DNA of 60,708 nt from Planosporangium mesophilum. GTDB lineage: Bacteria > Actinomycetota > Actinomycetes > Mycobacteriales > Micromonosporaceae. Each line of letters starts with the position of its first letter. The first letter of the stretch is position 1. Below are positions 11,149 through 20,703 of this stretch, piece by piece. The stretch is from positions 1-60,708 of the forward strand of contig NZ_BOON01000011.1 in NCBI RefSeq assembly GCF_016863255.1, read 5' to 3'. The notes under the pieces are model-generated. The model was not told the DNA's origin. It made no database searches and worked only from the letters and a program-made list of their open reading frames with translations. The translations under genes and the position numbers were made by a program.

Positions 11149-12795
11149 TCACGAAACCCAGGGCAGTTCGTCGACGGCGGCGAGCAGTCGCGACACGCCA
11201 GCCGCCCGGTCGGTCAGGTGCAGCCGTACCAGCGGCCGTCCCCGCCTGGTCAGCGCCTCGCGGTCACCGGCGGCCTGGGCGGCTTCCAGTATCCCGAACG
11301 TGTACGGCCGGCCGGGCACCGGCAGGTCCTCGGTCACCGTGCCGGTGATCTGGAGGAACGCGCCGGTCGGCGGGCCACCCTTGTGGTACTGGCCGGATGC
11401 GTGCAGGTACCGCGGACCCCAGCCGAAGGTCACGGCGCGCGAGGTGTGGTCGGCGAGTCCGGCGCGCGCCTGCGCCGCCTCCGCCTGCCCGAACCGGTCG
11501 AGGAAGGCCAGCACCGCAAGGTACCCGTCCGGGGGCACCCGGCTGAGCAGCCAGCCCAGCGCCTGGTCCACAGTCCGGGCATGCCCGAGATCCGCGCCGT
11601 AAACCTCGATCGGTCCGTCGACGAACGCCGGTGTCTCGGTGGGCAGCCCCGCGGCGAGGATGCGCTGGGTGTTCTCCTTGCTCTCGGCCACGTCGGGCTG
11701 GTCGAACGGGTTGACCCGCAGCAGCCGCGCGGCGACCGCCGTGGCGTACTCCCAGGCCAGGAACTGCGCGCCGAGCGGCCCGTTGACCGCGATGTGCGGG
11801 GTGATGCCGCCACCGGGTACGGACTCCGGCGGCAGCGAGCCGCCCACGGTGACGGTCAGCACGTCGTGGCGGACCGCGCCCGGCGCGTCGGGCGACTCGA
11901 TCACGACCGGCAGGATGCCCCGCCCCTGCTTGCCGGTCGACTCGGCGATGAGCTGCTCGATCCAGTCGCCCGTGCCGACGAGGCCGGTACCGTCGGAGAT
12001 CAGCGCGATCTTGTCGCGCCCGGACAGCGTCGCCGCGGCGAGGGCGGCGCCCAGCGTCAGCGCCGGGTTGGTCACGGCGTCGGCCAGCGAGGGGGCGAAC
12101 TCCTCGGCCTCGTCGAGCAGTTCGGCCACGTCGACGCCGGCCAGCGCGGTGGGCACGATGCCGAAGGCGGTGAGCGCGCTGTACCGGCCGTCCACCTCCG
12201 GGTCGGCCAGGATCAGGTTCGCGTACATCTCCTCGGCCACCGCCTCGAGCGGCGAGCCGGGGTCGGTGACGATCACGAACCGCGACGGGAGGTCCGGCAG
12301 GTCGGCGTCCTCGAACGCCTTCAGGCACGCGCGGCGGTGGCTGTCGGTCTCGATCGTGCCGCCCGATTTGCCGGACACCACCACCACGCTGCTCGCGAGG
12401 CGGTTGTTCAGGGCCGCGCGGACCTGGTACGGGTCGGTCGAGTCCAGGACGGTCAGGTCGACGCCGAGGGTACGGGCGATGACCTCCGGGGCGGGCGAGG
12501 AGCCGCCCACCCCGGTGAGCACCACGTTGTCGAGGCCGGTGTTCTGCAACTCGTCGCGAAGCTCGGCCAGCCTGGGCAGCAGTTCCCGGCCGCGCCGGAA
12601 GGTGTCCAGCCAGCCCAGCCGGATCTTCGCGTCGGCCGCCGCCTCCGGGCCCCACAGCGTCGGGTCCTTGGCGGCGAGCCGGGCCGGTACGTTGTCGGCG
12701 ACGAGCTGGGCCCGGGTCTCGGCGGCGCCCGGTACGGCCCTCGCGCCGTAGACGGCGAGCCCGCCCGCCGCCTCGACCTCGAGCAGTCCACTCAT
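11149..12795 (-). CDS. pgi: glucose-6-phosphate isomerase
   Basis: Enzyme of 548 residues that interconverts glucose-6-phosphate and fructose-6-phosphate; the sequence is of the divergent actinobacterial type with two SIS folds. Visible are VVLTGVGGSSPAPEVIA, VVSGKSGGTIETDSHR (sugar-phosphate loop) and the helix GAQFLAWEYATAVAARLL in the second half. It lies 19 nt after tal and 76 nt before zwf, inside the pentose-phosphate operon. In M. tuberculosis pgi maps elsewhere, so this placement differs from the otherwise similar gene order there. Confidence 0.92.
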   Translation of the reverse strand: MSGLLEVEAAGGLAVYGARAVPGAAETRAQLVADNVPARLAAKDPTLWGPEAAADAKIRLGWLDTFRRGRELLPRLAELRDELQNTGLDNVVLTGVGGSSPAPEVIARTLGVDLTVLDSTDPYQVRAALNNRLASSVVVVSGKSGGTIETDSHRRACLKAFEDADLPDLPSRFVIVTDPGSPLEAVAEEMYANLILADPEVDGRYSALTAFGIVPTALAGVDVAELLDEAEEFAPSLADAVTNPALTLGAALAAATLSGRDKIALISDGTGLVGTGDWIEQLIAESTGKQGRGILPVVIESPDAPGAVRHDVLTVTVGGSLPPESVPGGGITPHIAVNGPLGAQFLAWEYATAVAARLLRVNPFDQPDVAESKENTQRILAAGLPTETPAFVDGPIEVYGADLGHARTVDQALGWLLSRVPPDGYLAVLAFLDRFGQAEAAQARAGLADHTSRAVTFGWGPRYLHASGQYHKGGPPTGAFLQITGTVTEDLPVPGRPYTFGILEAAQAAGDREALTRRGRPLVRLHLTDRAAGVSRLLAAVDELPWVS

Positions 12796-12814
12796 GCGTA
12801 GGTCTCTTCCGCCC

Positions 12815-13981
12815 CTACTGCTGTGCCTCGGTCTTCGCGCAGCCGGCGGCGGCCTTCCCGGGGTTGTCGGCGCCCGACTTCGCGGCCCGGAGCGACTTGG
12901 TCACGCCGTCGAGCAGCTCGTTCCAGCTCGCCGCGAACTTCTCCACGCCCTCGCGCTCGAGCACGTCGACCACGTCGTCGTAGTCGATCCCCAGCGCGGC
13001 GATGTCGTCGAGGACCTTCTTGGCCTCGTCGTAGTACGGGGTGATGGTGTCGCCGCGGACCTCGCCGTGGTCGGCGAAGGCGTGGATCGTCGGCTCCGGC
13101 ATGGTGTTGACCACGCCCGGTGCGATGAGCTCCTCGACGTACATCACGTCGCGGTACTCCGGGTTCTTGGTCGAGGTCGACGCCCAGAGCGGGCGCTGCG
13201 GGCGGGCGCCCGCGTCGGCCAGGGCCTGCCAACGGTCGGTACCGAAGACCTTCTCGTACCGCTGGTAGGCCAGCCGCGCGTTCGCGATCGCCGCCTTGCC
13301 CTTGAGCGCCCGGGCCTCGGGGGTGCCGATCTTGTCGAGGCGCTTGTCGAACTCGCTGTCGACCCGGGACACGAAGAACGACGCCACCGAGCCGATCTTG
13401 GACAGGTCGTGGCCGTTCGCCTTCGCCTGCTCCATCCCGGCCAGGAACGCCTCCATGACCTGCTGGTACCGCTCCAGGCTGAAGATCAGCGTGACGTTCA
13501 CGCTGATCCCCTGACCGAGCACCGCGGTGATCGCCGGCAGGCCCTCCAAGGTGGCCGGGATCTTGATGAACAGGTTCGGCCGGTCGACCAGCCACCACAG
13601 CGCCTTGGCCTCGGCCGCGGTGCGTTCGGTGTCCTTGGCCAGCCTCGGGTCCACCTCGATCGAGACCCGGCCGTCGAGGCCGCGGGAGACCTCGTACGAC
13701 GGGTGCATGACGTCGCAGGCCCAGCGCACGTCGTACGTGGTGAGCATGCGGGTCGCCTCCTCGACGTCGACGCCCCGCGTGGCCAGGTCCTTGATCTGCT
13801 CGGCGTAGACGTCGGCGTCACTGAGCGCCTTGGCGAAGATGGTGGGGTTGGTCGTGACCCCGGACACGTGGCATTCGCGTCGCAGCTTGTCCAGCCCACC
13901 GGTGACGAGCCGCTCGCGGGAAAGATCGTCCAGCCAGATCGCCACCCCGGCGGCGGCCAGTTGCGCCAGCCTGTCGGTCAT
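12815..13981 (-). CDS. tal: transaldolase
   Basis: TIM-barrel enzyme of 388 residues that transfers dihydroxyacetone units in the non-oxidative pentose-phosphate pathway. Family signature [14 protein letters not shown] lies near residue 40. The Schiff-base Lys is expected in [15 protein letters not shown], and [15 protein letters not shown] follows. The length fits the long transaldolase subfamily of actinobacteria. ATG 13981 has GGGAG 6 nt upstream. It lies 24 nt after tkt. Confidence 0.96.
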   Translation of the reverse strand: MTDRLAQLAAAGVAIWLDDLSRERLVTGGLDKLRRECHVSGVTTNPTIFAKALSDADVYAEQIKDLATRGVDVEEATRMLTTYDVRWACDVMHPSYEVSRGLDGRVSIEVDPRLAKDTERTAAEAKALWWLVDRPNLFIKIPATLEGLPAITAVLGQGISVNVTLIFSLERYQQVMEAFLAGMEQAKANGHDLSKIGSVASFFVSRVDSEFDKRLDKIGTPEARALKGKAAIANARLAYQRYEKVFGTDRWQALADAGARPQRPLWASTSTKNPEYRDVMYVEELIAPGVVNTMPEPTIHAFADHGEVRGDTITPYYDEAKKVLDDIAALGIDYDDVVDVLEREGVEKFAASWNELLDGVTKSLRAAKSGADNPGKAAAGCAKTEAQQ

Positions 13982-14005
13982 CGTCGCTCCCTATGTTCAG
14001 TTGCC

Positions 14006-16108
14006 TCAGTTGCCGGTCGTCTCGCCCTTGATGGATCCGCAGCGTGCCAGCGCGGCGTGCGCCGCCGCCACGACCCGGTCCGGGGTGAAGCCGAACTGCT
14101 CGTACAAGACCTTGTACGGCGCACTGGCGCCGTAGTGTTCAATACTCACGCACTCGCCGCCGTTGCCGACGAGGTCGCGCCACGGCATCGCGATGCCGGC
14201 CTCGACGCTCACCCGCGCCGGCACCCCGGAGGGCAGAACCTCCTGCTGGTAGGCGCGGTCCTGGGCGCGGAACCACTCCTGGCAGGGCATCGACACCACG
14301 CGGGTCGGCACGCCGTCGGCCTCCAGCCGCTCCCGGGCCTCCACGCACAGCGCCACCTCCGAGCCGCTGCCCATCAGGATGACGCGCGGCTGCCCGTTCG
14401 AGGCGTCGATGAGGGTGTACCCGCCGCGGGCCAGGCCCTCGGCCGAGGCGACCTTGGTCCGGTCGAAGATCGGTACGTTCTGGCGCGTCAGGGAGAGCGC
14501 GGTCGGGCGGTCGGTGTGCCCGAGCGCCGTCCGCCAGGCCTGCGCGGTCTCGTTGGCGTCGGCCGGGCGTACCACGTCGAGGCCCGGGATCGCGCGCAGC
14601 GCGGCCAGGTGCTCGATCGGCTGGTGGGTCGGGCCGTCCTCGCCGAGGCCGATCGAGTCGTGCGTCCACACGTACGTCACCGGCAGCTTCATCAGCGCCG
14701 CCAGCCGTACCGCCGGGCGCATGTAGTCGCTGAAGACCAGGAAGGTGCCGCCGTACGGCCGGGTCGGGCCGTGTAGCACGATGCCGTTGAGGATCGACCC
14801 CATGCCGTGCTCGCGGACGCCGAAGTGCAGGGTACGGCCGTACCAGCTGCCGGGGAACATGTCGGTCGCCCGGTTCGGCGGTACGAACGAGGGCCCCTCG
14901 ATGGTCGTGTTGTTGCTCTCGGCCAGGTCCGCCGAGCCGCCCCACAGCTCGGGCAGCACCGGCCCGATGGCGTTGAGGACCTTGCCCGACGCCGCCCGGG
15001 TCGACATCCCCTTCGGGTCCGGCTCGAACTCCGGCAGCGCCTCGGTCCAGTTCGGCGGCAGCTTCCGCTGCGACACCCGGTCGAACAGCGCCGCGCGGTC
15101 CGGGTTGGTCTCGCGCCAGGCCTGGAAGCTCTTCTCCCACTCGGCGTGGAGCTGCCGGCCGCGCTCGATCACCTCGCGGGCGTGCTCGAGGACGGCGTCG
15201 TCGACCTGGAACTGCCGGTTGACGTCGAAGCCCAGGATCTTCTTGGTCGCGGCGATCTCGTCACCGCCGAGGGCGGCGCCGTGCGCCTTGCCGGTGTTCT
15301 GCGCCTTCGGCGCAGGCCAGGCGATGATCGTACGCAGGCTGATGAACGACGGGCGGCCGGTCTCCGCCTTCGCGGCCTCGAACGCCCGGTACAGCGCGTC
15401 GACGTCCTCGGCGTACCCGTCCTCGCCGCGCCAGTTGACCTCCTGGACATGCCAGCCGTACGCCTTGAAGCGCTCCGTCACGTTCTCGGAGAGGGCGATG
15501 TCGGTGTTGTCCTCGATGGAGATCTGGTTGTTGTCGTAGACGACGACCAGGTTGCCCAGCTCGAGGTGGCCGGCGAGGGACCCCACCTCGTGGCTGATCC
15601 CCTCCTCCAGGTCGCCGTCGGAGCAGAACGCGTAGATGAAGTGGTCGAACGGGCTCTCCCCGGCCGGCGCGTCCGGGTCGAACAGCCCGCGCTCGCGGCG
15701 CGACGCCATCGCCATGCCGACCGCGTTGCCCAGGCCCTGGCCCAGCGGACCGGTCGTGGTCTCGACGCCGACGGTGTGGCCGTACTCCGGGTGACCGGGG
15801 GTGAGGGAGCCCCACTGGCGCAGCTGCTGCAGGTCCTGGACGCTCAGCCCGTACCCGGAGAGGAAGAGCTGGATGTAGAGGGTGAGGCTGGAGTGCCCCA
15901 TCGAGAGCACGAACCGGTCGCGACCGATCCAGTGCGGATCGGTCGGGTCGTGCCGCAGCACCCGCTGAAAGAGCAGGTACGCCGCCGGTGCCATGCTCAT
16001 AGCCGTGCCGGGGTGGCCACTGCCGGCCTCTTCGACCGCGTCCATGGCCAGGACCCGGACCGTGTCGACCGCGCGTCGGTCGACGTCGGACCAGTTCAGC
16101 TGAGTCAC
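14006..16108 (-). CDS. tkt: transketolase
   Basis: Thiamine-diphosphate enzyme of 700 residues that moves two-carbon ketol units between sugar phosphates. The N-terminal domain has [35 protein letters not shown] and the ThDP motif [14 protein letters not shown]. The middle domain has FREHGM-type sequence [14 protein letters not shown] and [15 protein letters not shown]. The start is GTG 16108 with AAAAGGAG about 10 nt upstream. It is first in the minus-strand unit tkt-tal-pgi-zwf-opcA-pgl, so the promoter must lie in 16109-16434. Confidence 0.97.
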   Translation of the reverse strand: MTQLNWSDVDRRAVDTVRVLAMDAVEEAGSGHPGTAMSMAPAAYLLFQRVLRHDPTDPHWIGRDRFVLSMGHSSLTLYIQLFLSGYGLSVQDLQQLRQWGSLTPGHPEYGHTVGVETTTGPLGQGLGNAVGMAMASRRERGLFDPDAPAGESPFDHFIYAFCSDGDLEEGISHEVGSLAGHLELGNLVVVYDNNQISIEDNTDIALSENVTERFKAYGWHVQEVNWRGEDGYAEDVDALYRAFEAAKAETGRPSFISLRTIIAWPAPKAQNTGKAHGAALGGDEIAATKKILGFDVNRQFQVDDAVLEHAREVIERGRQLHAEWEKSFQAWRETNPDRAALFDRVSQRKLPPNWTEALPEFEPDPKGMSTRAASGKVLNAIGPVLPELWGGSADLAESNNTTIEGPSFVPPNRATDMFPGSWYGRTLHFGVREHGMGSILNGIVLHGPTRPYGGTFLVFSDYMRPAVRLAALMKLPVTYVWTHDSIGLGEDGPTHQPIEHLAALRAIPGLDVVRPADANETAQAWRTALGHTDRPTALSLTRQNVPIFDRTKVASAEGLARGGYTLIDASNGQPRVILMGSGSEVALCVEARERLEADGVPTRVVSMPCQEWFRAQDRAYQQEVLPSGVPARVSVEAGIAMPWRDLVGNGGECVSIEHYGASAPYKVLYEQFGFTPDRVVAAAHAALARCGSIKGETTGN

Positions 16109-16434
16109 GTCGGTGCTGCTCCTTTTGGTACTCGAGAGGTGGAGATCACGCGGAGTATGTCGTCATAGATCACCCTACCCATCGGACGGAGCCGCAAAGC
16201 ACCGGTCGGCCAGTTCTCGCACATGGTCGGTGAACTGCCCGGTACCCCCCGCAGGTGTGAGCTGGCGCGCAATCCCCTGCGGGTCGGCATCTGACCAGCA
16301 CGAAACGTGTTCTACGATTCGTTGTCTCATACTGTGCGGTAGCTGGGGAAGCCCCGCCCGCCAAGCGACACCGGAAGGTGGCAACCCCGCGTGACATTCC
16401 CGCCAGTGCGGTCAGTCTTCCGAGGGCGGCAGCG
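16109..16434. other. divergent promoter region between tkt and ctaB
   Basis: This 326-nt stretch has no credible gene. It should hold promoters for both tkt (minus) and ctaB (plus). I see two inverted repeats: CCCGCAGG/CCTGCGGG at 16248-16255 and 16276-16283, and CAGTTC/GAACTG at 16211-16216 and 16232-16237. They may be regulator sites, but I cannot name the regulator and no promoter elements stand out. Confidence 0.5.
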
Positions 16435-17418
16435 GTGAGTACGATCGCCGATCGCACCCCTTCCGCCACGGAAGAGACCCTTCAGACGCAGGGAGAGCGG
16501 CCGCTGCGGCCGACCGTCATCCGGGAGGTCGTTCCGCCCCGCTCGCGGCCCAAGGCCGTGTTCAAGGCGTACCTGACGCTGACCAAGCCCCGCATCGTCG
16601 AACTGCTGCTGGTCACCACCGTGCCGGCGATGCTGTTGGCGGAGCGCAGGGTCCCGTCGCTGTGGCTGATGGCGGTGACGCTGGTCGGAGGCGCGCTCGC
16701 CGCCGGCGCCGCGAACGCGCTCAACTGCTACATCGACCGCGACATCGACCCGCTGATGCGGCGTACCTCCAAGCGCCCGCTGCCGGCGCACACGATCGCA
16801 CCCCGGTCGGCGCTGGTGTTCGGGCTGACCCTGGCGGTCGTCTCGGTGGCGCTGATGGCGGCGTTCACCAACCTGCTCGCCGCGGCGCTGACCGCGATCG
16901 CCATCGCCTACTACGACCTCGTCTACACGATGTGGCTCAAGCGCACCACGCCGGCCAACACGTTCTGGGGCGGCGTCTGTGGCGCGATGCCGGTGCTCAT
17001 CGGGTGGGCCGCGGTGACCGGCAGCCTGGCGTGGCCGGCCTGGGCGATGTTCGCGGTGGTGTTCTTCTGGCAGCCGCCGCACTTCTGGGCCCTGGCGATC
17101 CCGTGCAAGGACGACTACGCGCGGGCCGGCATTCCGATGCTCCCCGTCGTCGCCTCGATGCGGCGGGTCGGGCTGGAGATCGTCATCTACAGCTGGATCA
17201 CGATCGCCGCGTCGCTGGCGCTCTGGCCGCTGGGCATGAGCGTCGGGTACGGGGTCACCGCGATCGTCGTCGGCGCGCTCTTCCTGCTGGAGGCGCACCG
17301 GGTGTACGGGCGCGCCCGCCGCGACGAGCCGGTGAAGCCGATGCGCCTGTTCCACCTGTCCACGACTTATCTGACGATTCTGTCAATCGCTATTTCGGTG
17401 GATGCCCTGATTCATTGA
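16435..17418 (+). CDS. ctaB: protohaem IX farnesyltransferase (haem O synthase)
   Basis: Polytopic membrane prenyltransferase of 327 residues (UbiA superfamily) that adds a farnesyl group to haem B to make haem O for cytochrome aa3 oxidase. About 8-9 hydrophobic helices are visible. The first Asp-rich site is [20 protein letters not shown] and the second active-site region is [22 protein letters not shown] 16435 has GAGG at 16422-16425; an in-frame GTG at 16378 would add 19 residues but lacks a good site. With ctaA (haem A synthase) 1.5 kb away it supplies haem A. Confidence 0.95.
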   Translation: MSTIADRTPSATEETLQTQGERPLRPTVIREVVPPRSRPKAVFKAYLTLTKPRIVELLLVTTVPAMLLAERRVPSLWLMAVTLVGGALAAGAANALNCYIDRDIDPLMRRTSKRPLPAHTIAPRSALVFGLTLAVVSVALMAAFTNLLAAALTAIAIAYYDLVYTMWLKRTTPANTFWGGVCGAMPVLIGWAAVTGSLAWPAWAMFAVVFFWQPPHFWALAIPCKDDYARAGIPMLPVVASMRRVGLEIVIYSWITIAASLALWPLGMSVGYGVTAIVVGALFLLEAHRVYGRARRDEPVKPMRLFHLSTTYLTILSIAISVDALIH

Positions 17419-17439
17419 TCCTTTATGTCCTTTTCGTGG

Positions 17440-17471
17440 CGCGCCACCTGCGAGTTTTCGCAGGTGGCGCG
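17440..17471 (+). terminator. first hairpin after ctaB
   Basis: CGCGCCACCTGCGA (17440-17453) pairs perfectly with TCGCAGGTGGCGCG (17458-17471) around GTTT. It lies 22 nt after the ctaB stop and immediately before a second hairpin. Confidence 0.75.
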
Positions 17472-17478
17472 CTGTGTT

Positions 17479-17516
17479 CCGGCCGCCGGTGACCTGCCGG
17501 CGGCCGGGTTGTTTTA
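17479..17516 (+). terminator. second terminator hairpin after ctaB
   Basis: CCGGCCGCCGG (17479-17489) pairs with CCGGCGGCCGG (17497-17507) around TGACCTG, followed by GTTGTTTTA. The T-rich tail makes this the better terminator of the two; the tandem arrangement is a back-to-back double terminator. Confidence 0.8.
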
Positions 17517-17586
17517 TCCGTTTCTTGCCTAAATTGTGGCGAATAAATTCCCGAAACATCTTCGTTAGGGTCATCACAATTGATGC
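17513..17586 (+). promoter_or_regulatory. AT-rich promoter region of the small-protein/ATP-grasp pair
   Basis: This stretch is strikingly AT-rich for the window. TAGGGT at 17566-17571 fits an actinobacterial -10 and would place transcription start only about 8 nt before ATG 17587, so the mRNA may be nearly leaderless. No clear -35 is visible. Confidence 0.4.
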
Positions 17587-17949
17587 ATGGAATACGCCAG
17601 GTTCCGGACGCCTGTGGTTACCGTGTTGTTCATGGCAGATGTTTCGACGATGACTCTTGAGCCGTCCGTGCCCGGCACCCTGGTTGACGGGCTGCGGTCG
17701 TTCGCGGGCGACCACGGCGGAGCCAAGGCGGTCATCGAGTACGTCGGGCGGCGCGGCGCGCGCATCGTGCTCGTCGGTACGGACGGCGCCTGGGGCGACC
17801 AGTTCGCACCCAGTACGGACGTGGCCCGGCAGGCGTGCGCCACGGCCGGTGTCGACATCGAGAATGCGTGGGAGCGGGAACTGATCGAGCAGATGCGGCC
17901 GAGCAAGGACCTGTGGCGTTCGATGGGGCGACGGTCCCTCGCCCGATGA
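17587..17949 (+). CDS. small conserved-looking protein of unknown function
   Basis: Protein of 120 residues; I do not recognise a named domain. The body looks like a compact alpha/beta fold: PGTLVDGLRSFAGDHGGAKA, then a helix and the strand-like RRGARIVLVGTDGAWGDQFA, ending in a charged helix. No signal peptide, membrane segment or Cys-rich motif is seen. The start is uncertain. ATG 17587 fits a short-leader promoter, and ATG 17632 would give 105 residues, but neither has a ribosome site. Its stop overlaps the ATG of the ATP-grasp gene (ATGA), so the two proteins are probably made together. Confidence 0.75.
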   Translation: MEYARFRTPVVTVLFMADVSTMTLEPSVPGTLVDGLRSFAGDHGGAKAVIEYVGRRGARIVLVGTDGAWGDQFAPSTDVARQACATAGVDIENAWERELIEQMRPSKDLWRSMGRRSLAR

Positions 17950-18863
17950 TCGAAAGGAATTCACCCCTCGGAGCGGCCCGGGTTGATCCCCGGGTCGCTC
18001 TCGTTACGTGCGCCGAACTGCCCGACCTCGAGCCCGACGACCGGCTCGTCATCGAGCCCCTCGCGGCCCGGGGGGTACGCGCCGAGCCGGTGGTCTGGGA
18101 CGACCCGGCGGTCGACTGGGCCGCCTACGACCTGGTCGTGGTGCGCTCGCCGTGGGACTACGTCGGCCGGCGCGAGCAGTTCGTGGCGTGGGCCGCCCGC
18201 GTGCCGAGGCTGGCGAACCCCGCCGAGGTCATCGCCTGGAACACCGAGAAGACATACCTGGAGCGCCTCGCGGCCGACGGCGTACCGGTGGTGCCGACCG
18301 GCTGGGTGCGCCCCGGTGAGACCTGGGTGCCGGCCGGCGACGGCGAGTACGTGGTGAAGCCCGCGGTCAGCGCGGGCAGCCGGGACACCGGCCGGTACGA
18401 CCTGGCCGACCCGACCCACCGGGAACTGGCCGCCGCCCACGTGGCGCGCCTGCAGGCCGCCGGCCGGCTGACCATGGTGCAGCCGTACCTCGCGGCGGTC
18501 GACACCGACGGCGAGACCGGCCTGCTGTTCTTCGGCGGCGCGTTCAGCCACGCCATCCGCAAGGGGCCGATGCTGGAAGGGCCGGACGTTCCCGCGTCGG
18601 GCGACCGGCCGCCGGGGCTTTTCCGGCCCGAGCGCATCGAGGCGCGGCAGCCGTCACCGGCCGAGATGGAGGTGGCGGAGAAGGTGCTGGCCGCCATCCC
18701 GGGCGGCGCCGAGCGCCTGCTGTACGCCCGCGTCGACCTCATCCCGGGGCCGGACGGGTCCCCGATGCTGATCGAGCTGGAGCTCACCGAGCCGTCGCTG
18801 TTCCTGGACCGCGCGCCCGGCGCCCCCGAGCGGCTCGCGGACGCGATCGCACAACGCCTCTGA
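17946..18863 (+). CDS. ATP-grasp superfamily ligase, substrate unknown
   Basis: Protein of 305 residues with the ATP-grasp order of motifs: an N-terminal Rossmann-like part (VVRSPWDYVGRREQF), a linker with NTEKTYLERLAADGVPVVPT, an ATP-binding strand EYVVKPAVSAGSRDTG, then MVQPYLA. The metal-site region follows (LLFFGGAFSHAIRKG and LYARVDLIPGPDGSPMLIEL, ending ELTEPSLF). Such enzymes join a carboxylate to an amine or thiol through an acyl-phosphate. The closest general match is the RimK/glutathione-synthetase-like group often annotated only as ATP-grasp protein. The start is ATG 17946 within the stop of the preceding gene. It converges on ctaA. I cannot predict the substrate. Confidence 0.85.
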   Translation: MIERNSPLGAARVDPRVALVTCAELPDLEPDDRLVIEPLAARGVRAEPVVWDDPAVDWAAYDLVVVRSPWDYVGRREQFVAWAARVPRLANPAEVIAWNTEKTYLERLAADGVPVVPTGWVRPGETWVPAGDGEYVVKPAVSAGSRDTGRYDLADPTHRELAAAHVARLQAAGRLTMVQPYLAAVDTDGETGLLFFGGAFSHAIRKGPMLEGPDVPASGDRPPGLFRPERIEARQPSPAEMEVAEKVLAAIPGGAERLLYARVDLIPGPDGSPMLIELELTEPSLFLDRAPGAPERLADAIAQRL

Positions 18864-18885
18864 CCTCTCGATGATCCTGGAGCGG

Positions 18886-19851
18886 CTAGGCGCGGGGACG
18901 GGCCAGCGCGGCCGGTAGGGGGTCGGAGGCCGCCTGTGCCGCGGGTGACACGGGGCTCGACCCCTCGGCGGGCGCCGGGCGGATCGCCTCCAGGACGGCG
19001 AGGACCGCCACCCACACCACGGCGGCGCCGACCATGTGCAGCCCGACGGCGAGGACCGGCAGGTGCAGGAAGTACTGCACGAAGCCGATCACGCCTTGCC
19101 CCAGTTCGACCGCGATCAGCCAGCCGGCCGCCCGCCGGGCGCTCGTCGGGGCGCCGACGGCGCGCAGCGCGTACCACAGCGCCACGGACAGGCCCAGCAG
19201 CAGGAACACCAGGTCGGCGTGGAGCTGCGAGACCTCCTGCGGGTCCAGGCCGGTACGGTGGGCGCCCGCGTCGCCGGCGTGCGGGCCGCTGCCGGTGACC
19301 ACGGTGCCGACCGCCAGGACGGCGGCCGCGACGACCACGGTCAGCCGGGTCAGCGCGGTCAGCGGCCGGGGCAGGTCGGCGCCGGCCGGGGCGCCGCCGG
19401 CGCGGACCCAGAGCTGGTAGGCCGCCGCGATGACCGCCATGGAGGCGAGGAAGTGCAGCCCGACCAGCCACGGGTTGAGGTTGCTGAGCACCACGATGCC
19501 GCCGATCACGGCCTGGGCCGGGATCTGGGCGAGCACCAGCACCGACCACAGGGTCAGCGAGCGGTTGCGGGGCCGCTGGCAGAGGGCGGCGACCACGCAG
19601 AGGAGCGCGAGCAGCCCGACGACGAAGGTGAGCGACCGGTTGCCGAACTCGATCACGCCGTGCAGGCCCATCTGCTGAGTCGTCACGTACGAGTTCGCGG
19701 TGCAGCGGGGCCAGGTCGGGCAGCCGAGGCCGGAGCCGGTCAGCCGGACGGCGCCGCCGGTGCCGACGAGGACGATGTTGGCCACCAGGGACGCCAGGGC
19801 GAGGTGGCGCAGCAGGGACGGCGTACCGAGAAGCCGGCGGATGGAGCTCAC
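18886..19851 (-). CDS. ctaA: haem A synthase (CtaA/COX15)
   Basis: Membrane enzyme of 321 residues with about eight hydrophobic helices that oxidises haem O to haem A. The first helix is followed by the family motif GGAVRLTGSGLGCPTWPRC, with a conserved Cys pair region, and helix-borne His residues appear in GLHGVIEFGNR and LHFLASMAVIAAAY and later near LHADLVFL and LHMVGAAVVW. It is divergent from sufR, with 98 bp between them. The tail after residue 300 is Ala/Pro-rich. Its work follows that of CtaB at 16435. Confidence 0.95.
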   Translation of the reverse strand: MSSIRRLLGTPSLLRHLALASLVANIVLVGTGGAVRLTGSGLGCPTWPRCTANSYVTTQQMGLHGVIEFGNRSLTFVVGLLALLCVVAALCQRPRNRSLTLWSVLVLAQIPAQAVIGGIVVLSNLNPWLVGLHFLASMAVIAAAYQLWVRAGGAPAGADLPRPLTALTRLTVVVAAAVLAVGTVVTGSGPHAGDAGAHRTGLDPQEVSQLHADLVFLLLGLSVALWYALRAVGAPTSARRAAGWLIAVELGQGVIGFVQYFLHLPVLAVGLHMVGAAVVWVAVLAVLEAIRPAPAEGSSPVSPAAQAASDPLPAALARPRA

Positions 19852-19912
19852 CTGGCGATCGTACTGACAGTGGTGCCCGCAACCGGAGTGGCCCGGGTCA
19901 CCGGAGGTGCCG

Positions 19913-19943
19913 TTTGCGTCCGGGGAAGGAAATACGTAACACT
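19913..19943 (+). promoter_or_regulatory. putative sufR/suf operon promoter (leaderless)
   Basis: TTTGCG (19913-19918) and AACACT (19938-19943) could be -35 and -10, with a 19-nt spacer. The -10 ends 6 nt before GTG 19950, the spacing expected if transcription begins on the start codon. There is no Shine-Dalgarno before that GTG, which agrees with a leaderless message. Confidence 0.4.
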
Positions 19944-19953
19944 GGTGTTGTGA
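19939..19953 (+). promoter_or_regulatory. candidate SufR operator over the sufR start
   Basis: ACACT (19939-19943), five nt (GGTGT), TGTGA (19949-19953): this equals the ACACT-N5-TGTGA inverted repeat I recall being reported for M. tuberculosis SufR. It also contains AACAC-N2-GTGTT and TAAC-N6-GTTG, close to the cyanobacterial SufR pattern CAAC-N6-GTTG. It overlaps both the proposed -10 and the GTG start, ideal for autorepression. Confidence 0.7.
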
Positions 19954-20693
19954 AAAACGCGGCCGTACTCGCCGAGCGGACCGGAGCCCTTGACCGGGAT
20001 CCGTCCGACGGCCGTACCCGCGATCGCGTGGCCCAGCTGCTGCTGCAGTACGGGTCGGCGACCACCAACGAGCTTAGCGAGGCGCTCGGCCTGAGCTGCG
20101 CGGCCATCCGCCGCCACCTGGACGCCATGCTCGGCGACGGGCTGGTGGAGGCGCGGGAGCAGTCGGTGCGCGGCCCGCGTGGGCGGGGGAGGCCGGCCAA
20201 GGTCTTCTCGCTCACCGAGAGCGCCCGGGAGTCGTTCCCGCACGCGTACGACGGCCTTGCCACCGCCGCACTGCGCTGGATCGCCCAGCACGGCGGCCCG
20301 GCCGCGGTGAGCGCGTTCGCCACGGCCCAGCTCGCCGCACTGGAGGAGCGTTGCCGCGCCGCCATGCTGGAGGCCGGCGACGACACCCTCGCACGGGCAA
20401 AGGCGCTCGCCAGCGCGCTGACCGCCGAGGGGTACGCTGCCGGCGCGTCGACGATCGCGTCCGGCGGCCAACTCTGCCAGCACCACTGCCCGGTGGCGCA
20501 CGTGGCCGCCGAGTTCCCGCAGCTGTGCGAGGCCGAGACCCAGGTGATCTCCCGGCTCGTCGGCACGCATGTGCAGCGGCTGGCGACGATCGCCAACGGC
20601 GACGGCGTGTGTACCACACACATTCCGACGCGCCGGCCGCTCGATAAGCCGGCACAGCACCAGACAGATCACGACAAGACAACCGGATCGTGA
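19950..20693 (+). CDS. sufR: iron-sulphur-sensing repressor SufR
   Basis: Transcriptional regulator of 247 residues that controls the SUF operon according to its own [4Fe-4S] cluster. The N-terminal winged helix-turn-helix contains [18 protein letters not shown] (about residues 36-53), and the wing contains [13 protein letters not shown]. The C-terminal ligand region has Cys at about 176, 180, 193 and 221 ([27 protein letters not shown]). GTG 19950 is chosen because the operator and a -10-like box abut it; no ribosome site exists. It lies 10 nt before sufB, the first gene of the unit it regulates. Confidence 0.93.
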   Translation: MKNAAVLAERTGALDRDPSDGRTRDRVAQLLLQYGSATTNELSEALGLSCAAIRRHLDAMLGDGLVEAREQSVRGPRGRGRPAKVFSLTESARESFPHAYDGLATAALRWIAQHGGPAAVSAFATAQLAALEERCRAAMLEAGDDTLARAKALASALTAEGYAAGASTIASGGQLCQHHCPVAHVAAEFPQLCEAETQVISRLVGTHVQRLATIANGDGVCTTHIPTRRPLDKPAQHQTDHDKTTGS

Positions 20694-20703
20694 GGACCGC
20701 CCG

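Noticed and set aside
17587-18863. Graspetide-type (omega-ester) peptide system
   Set aside because: The small protein lacks a leader/core layout and repeated Thr/Ser/Asp/Glu core, and the ligase shows no clear microviridin-type features. It is kept only as an unexplained pair.
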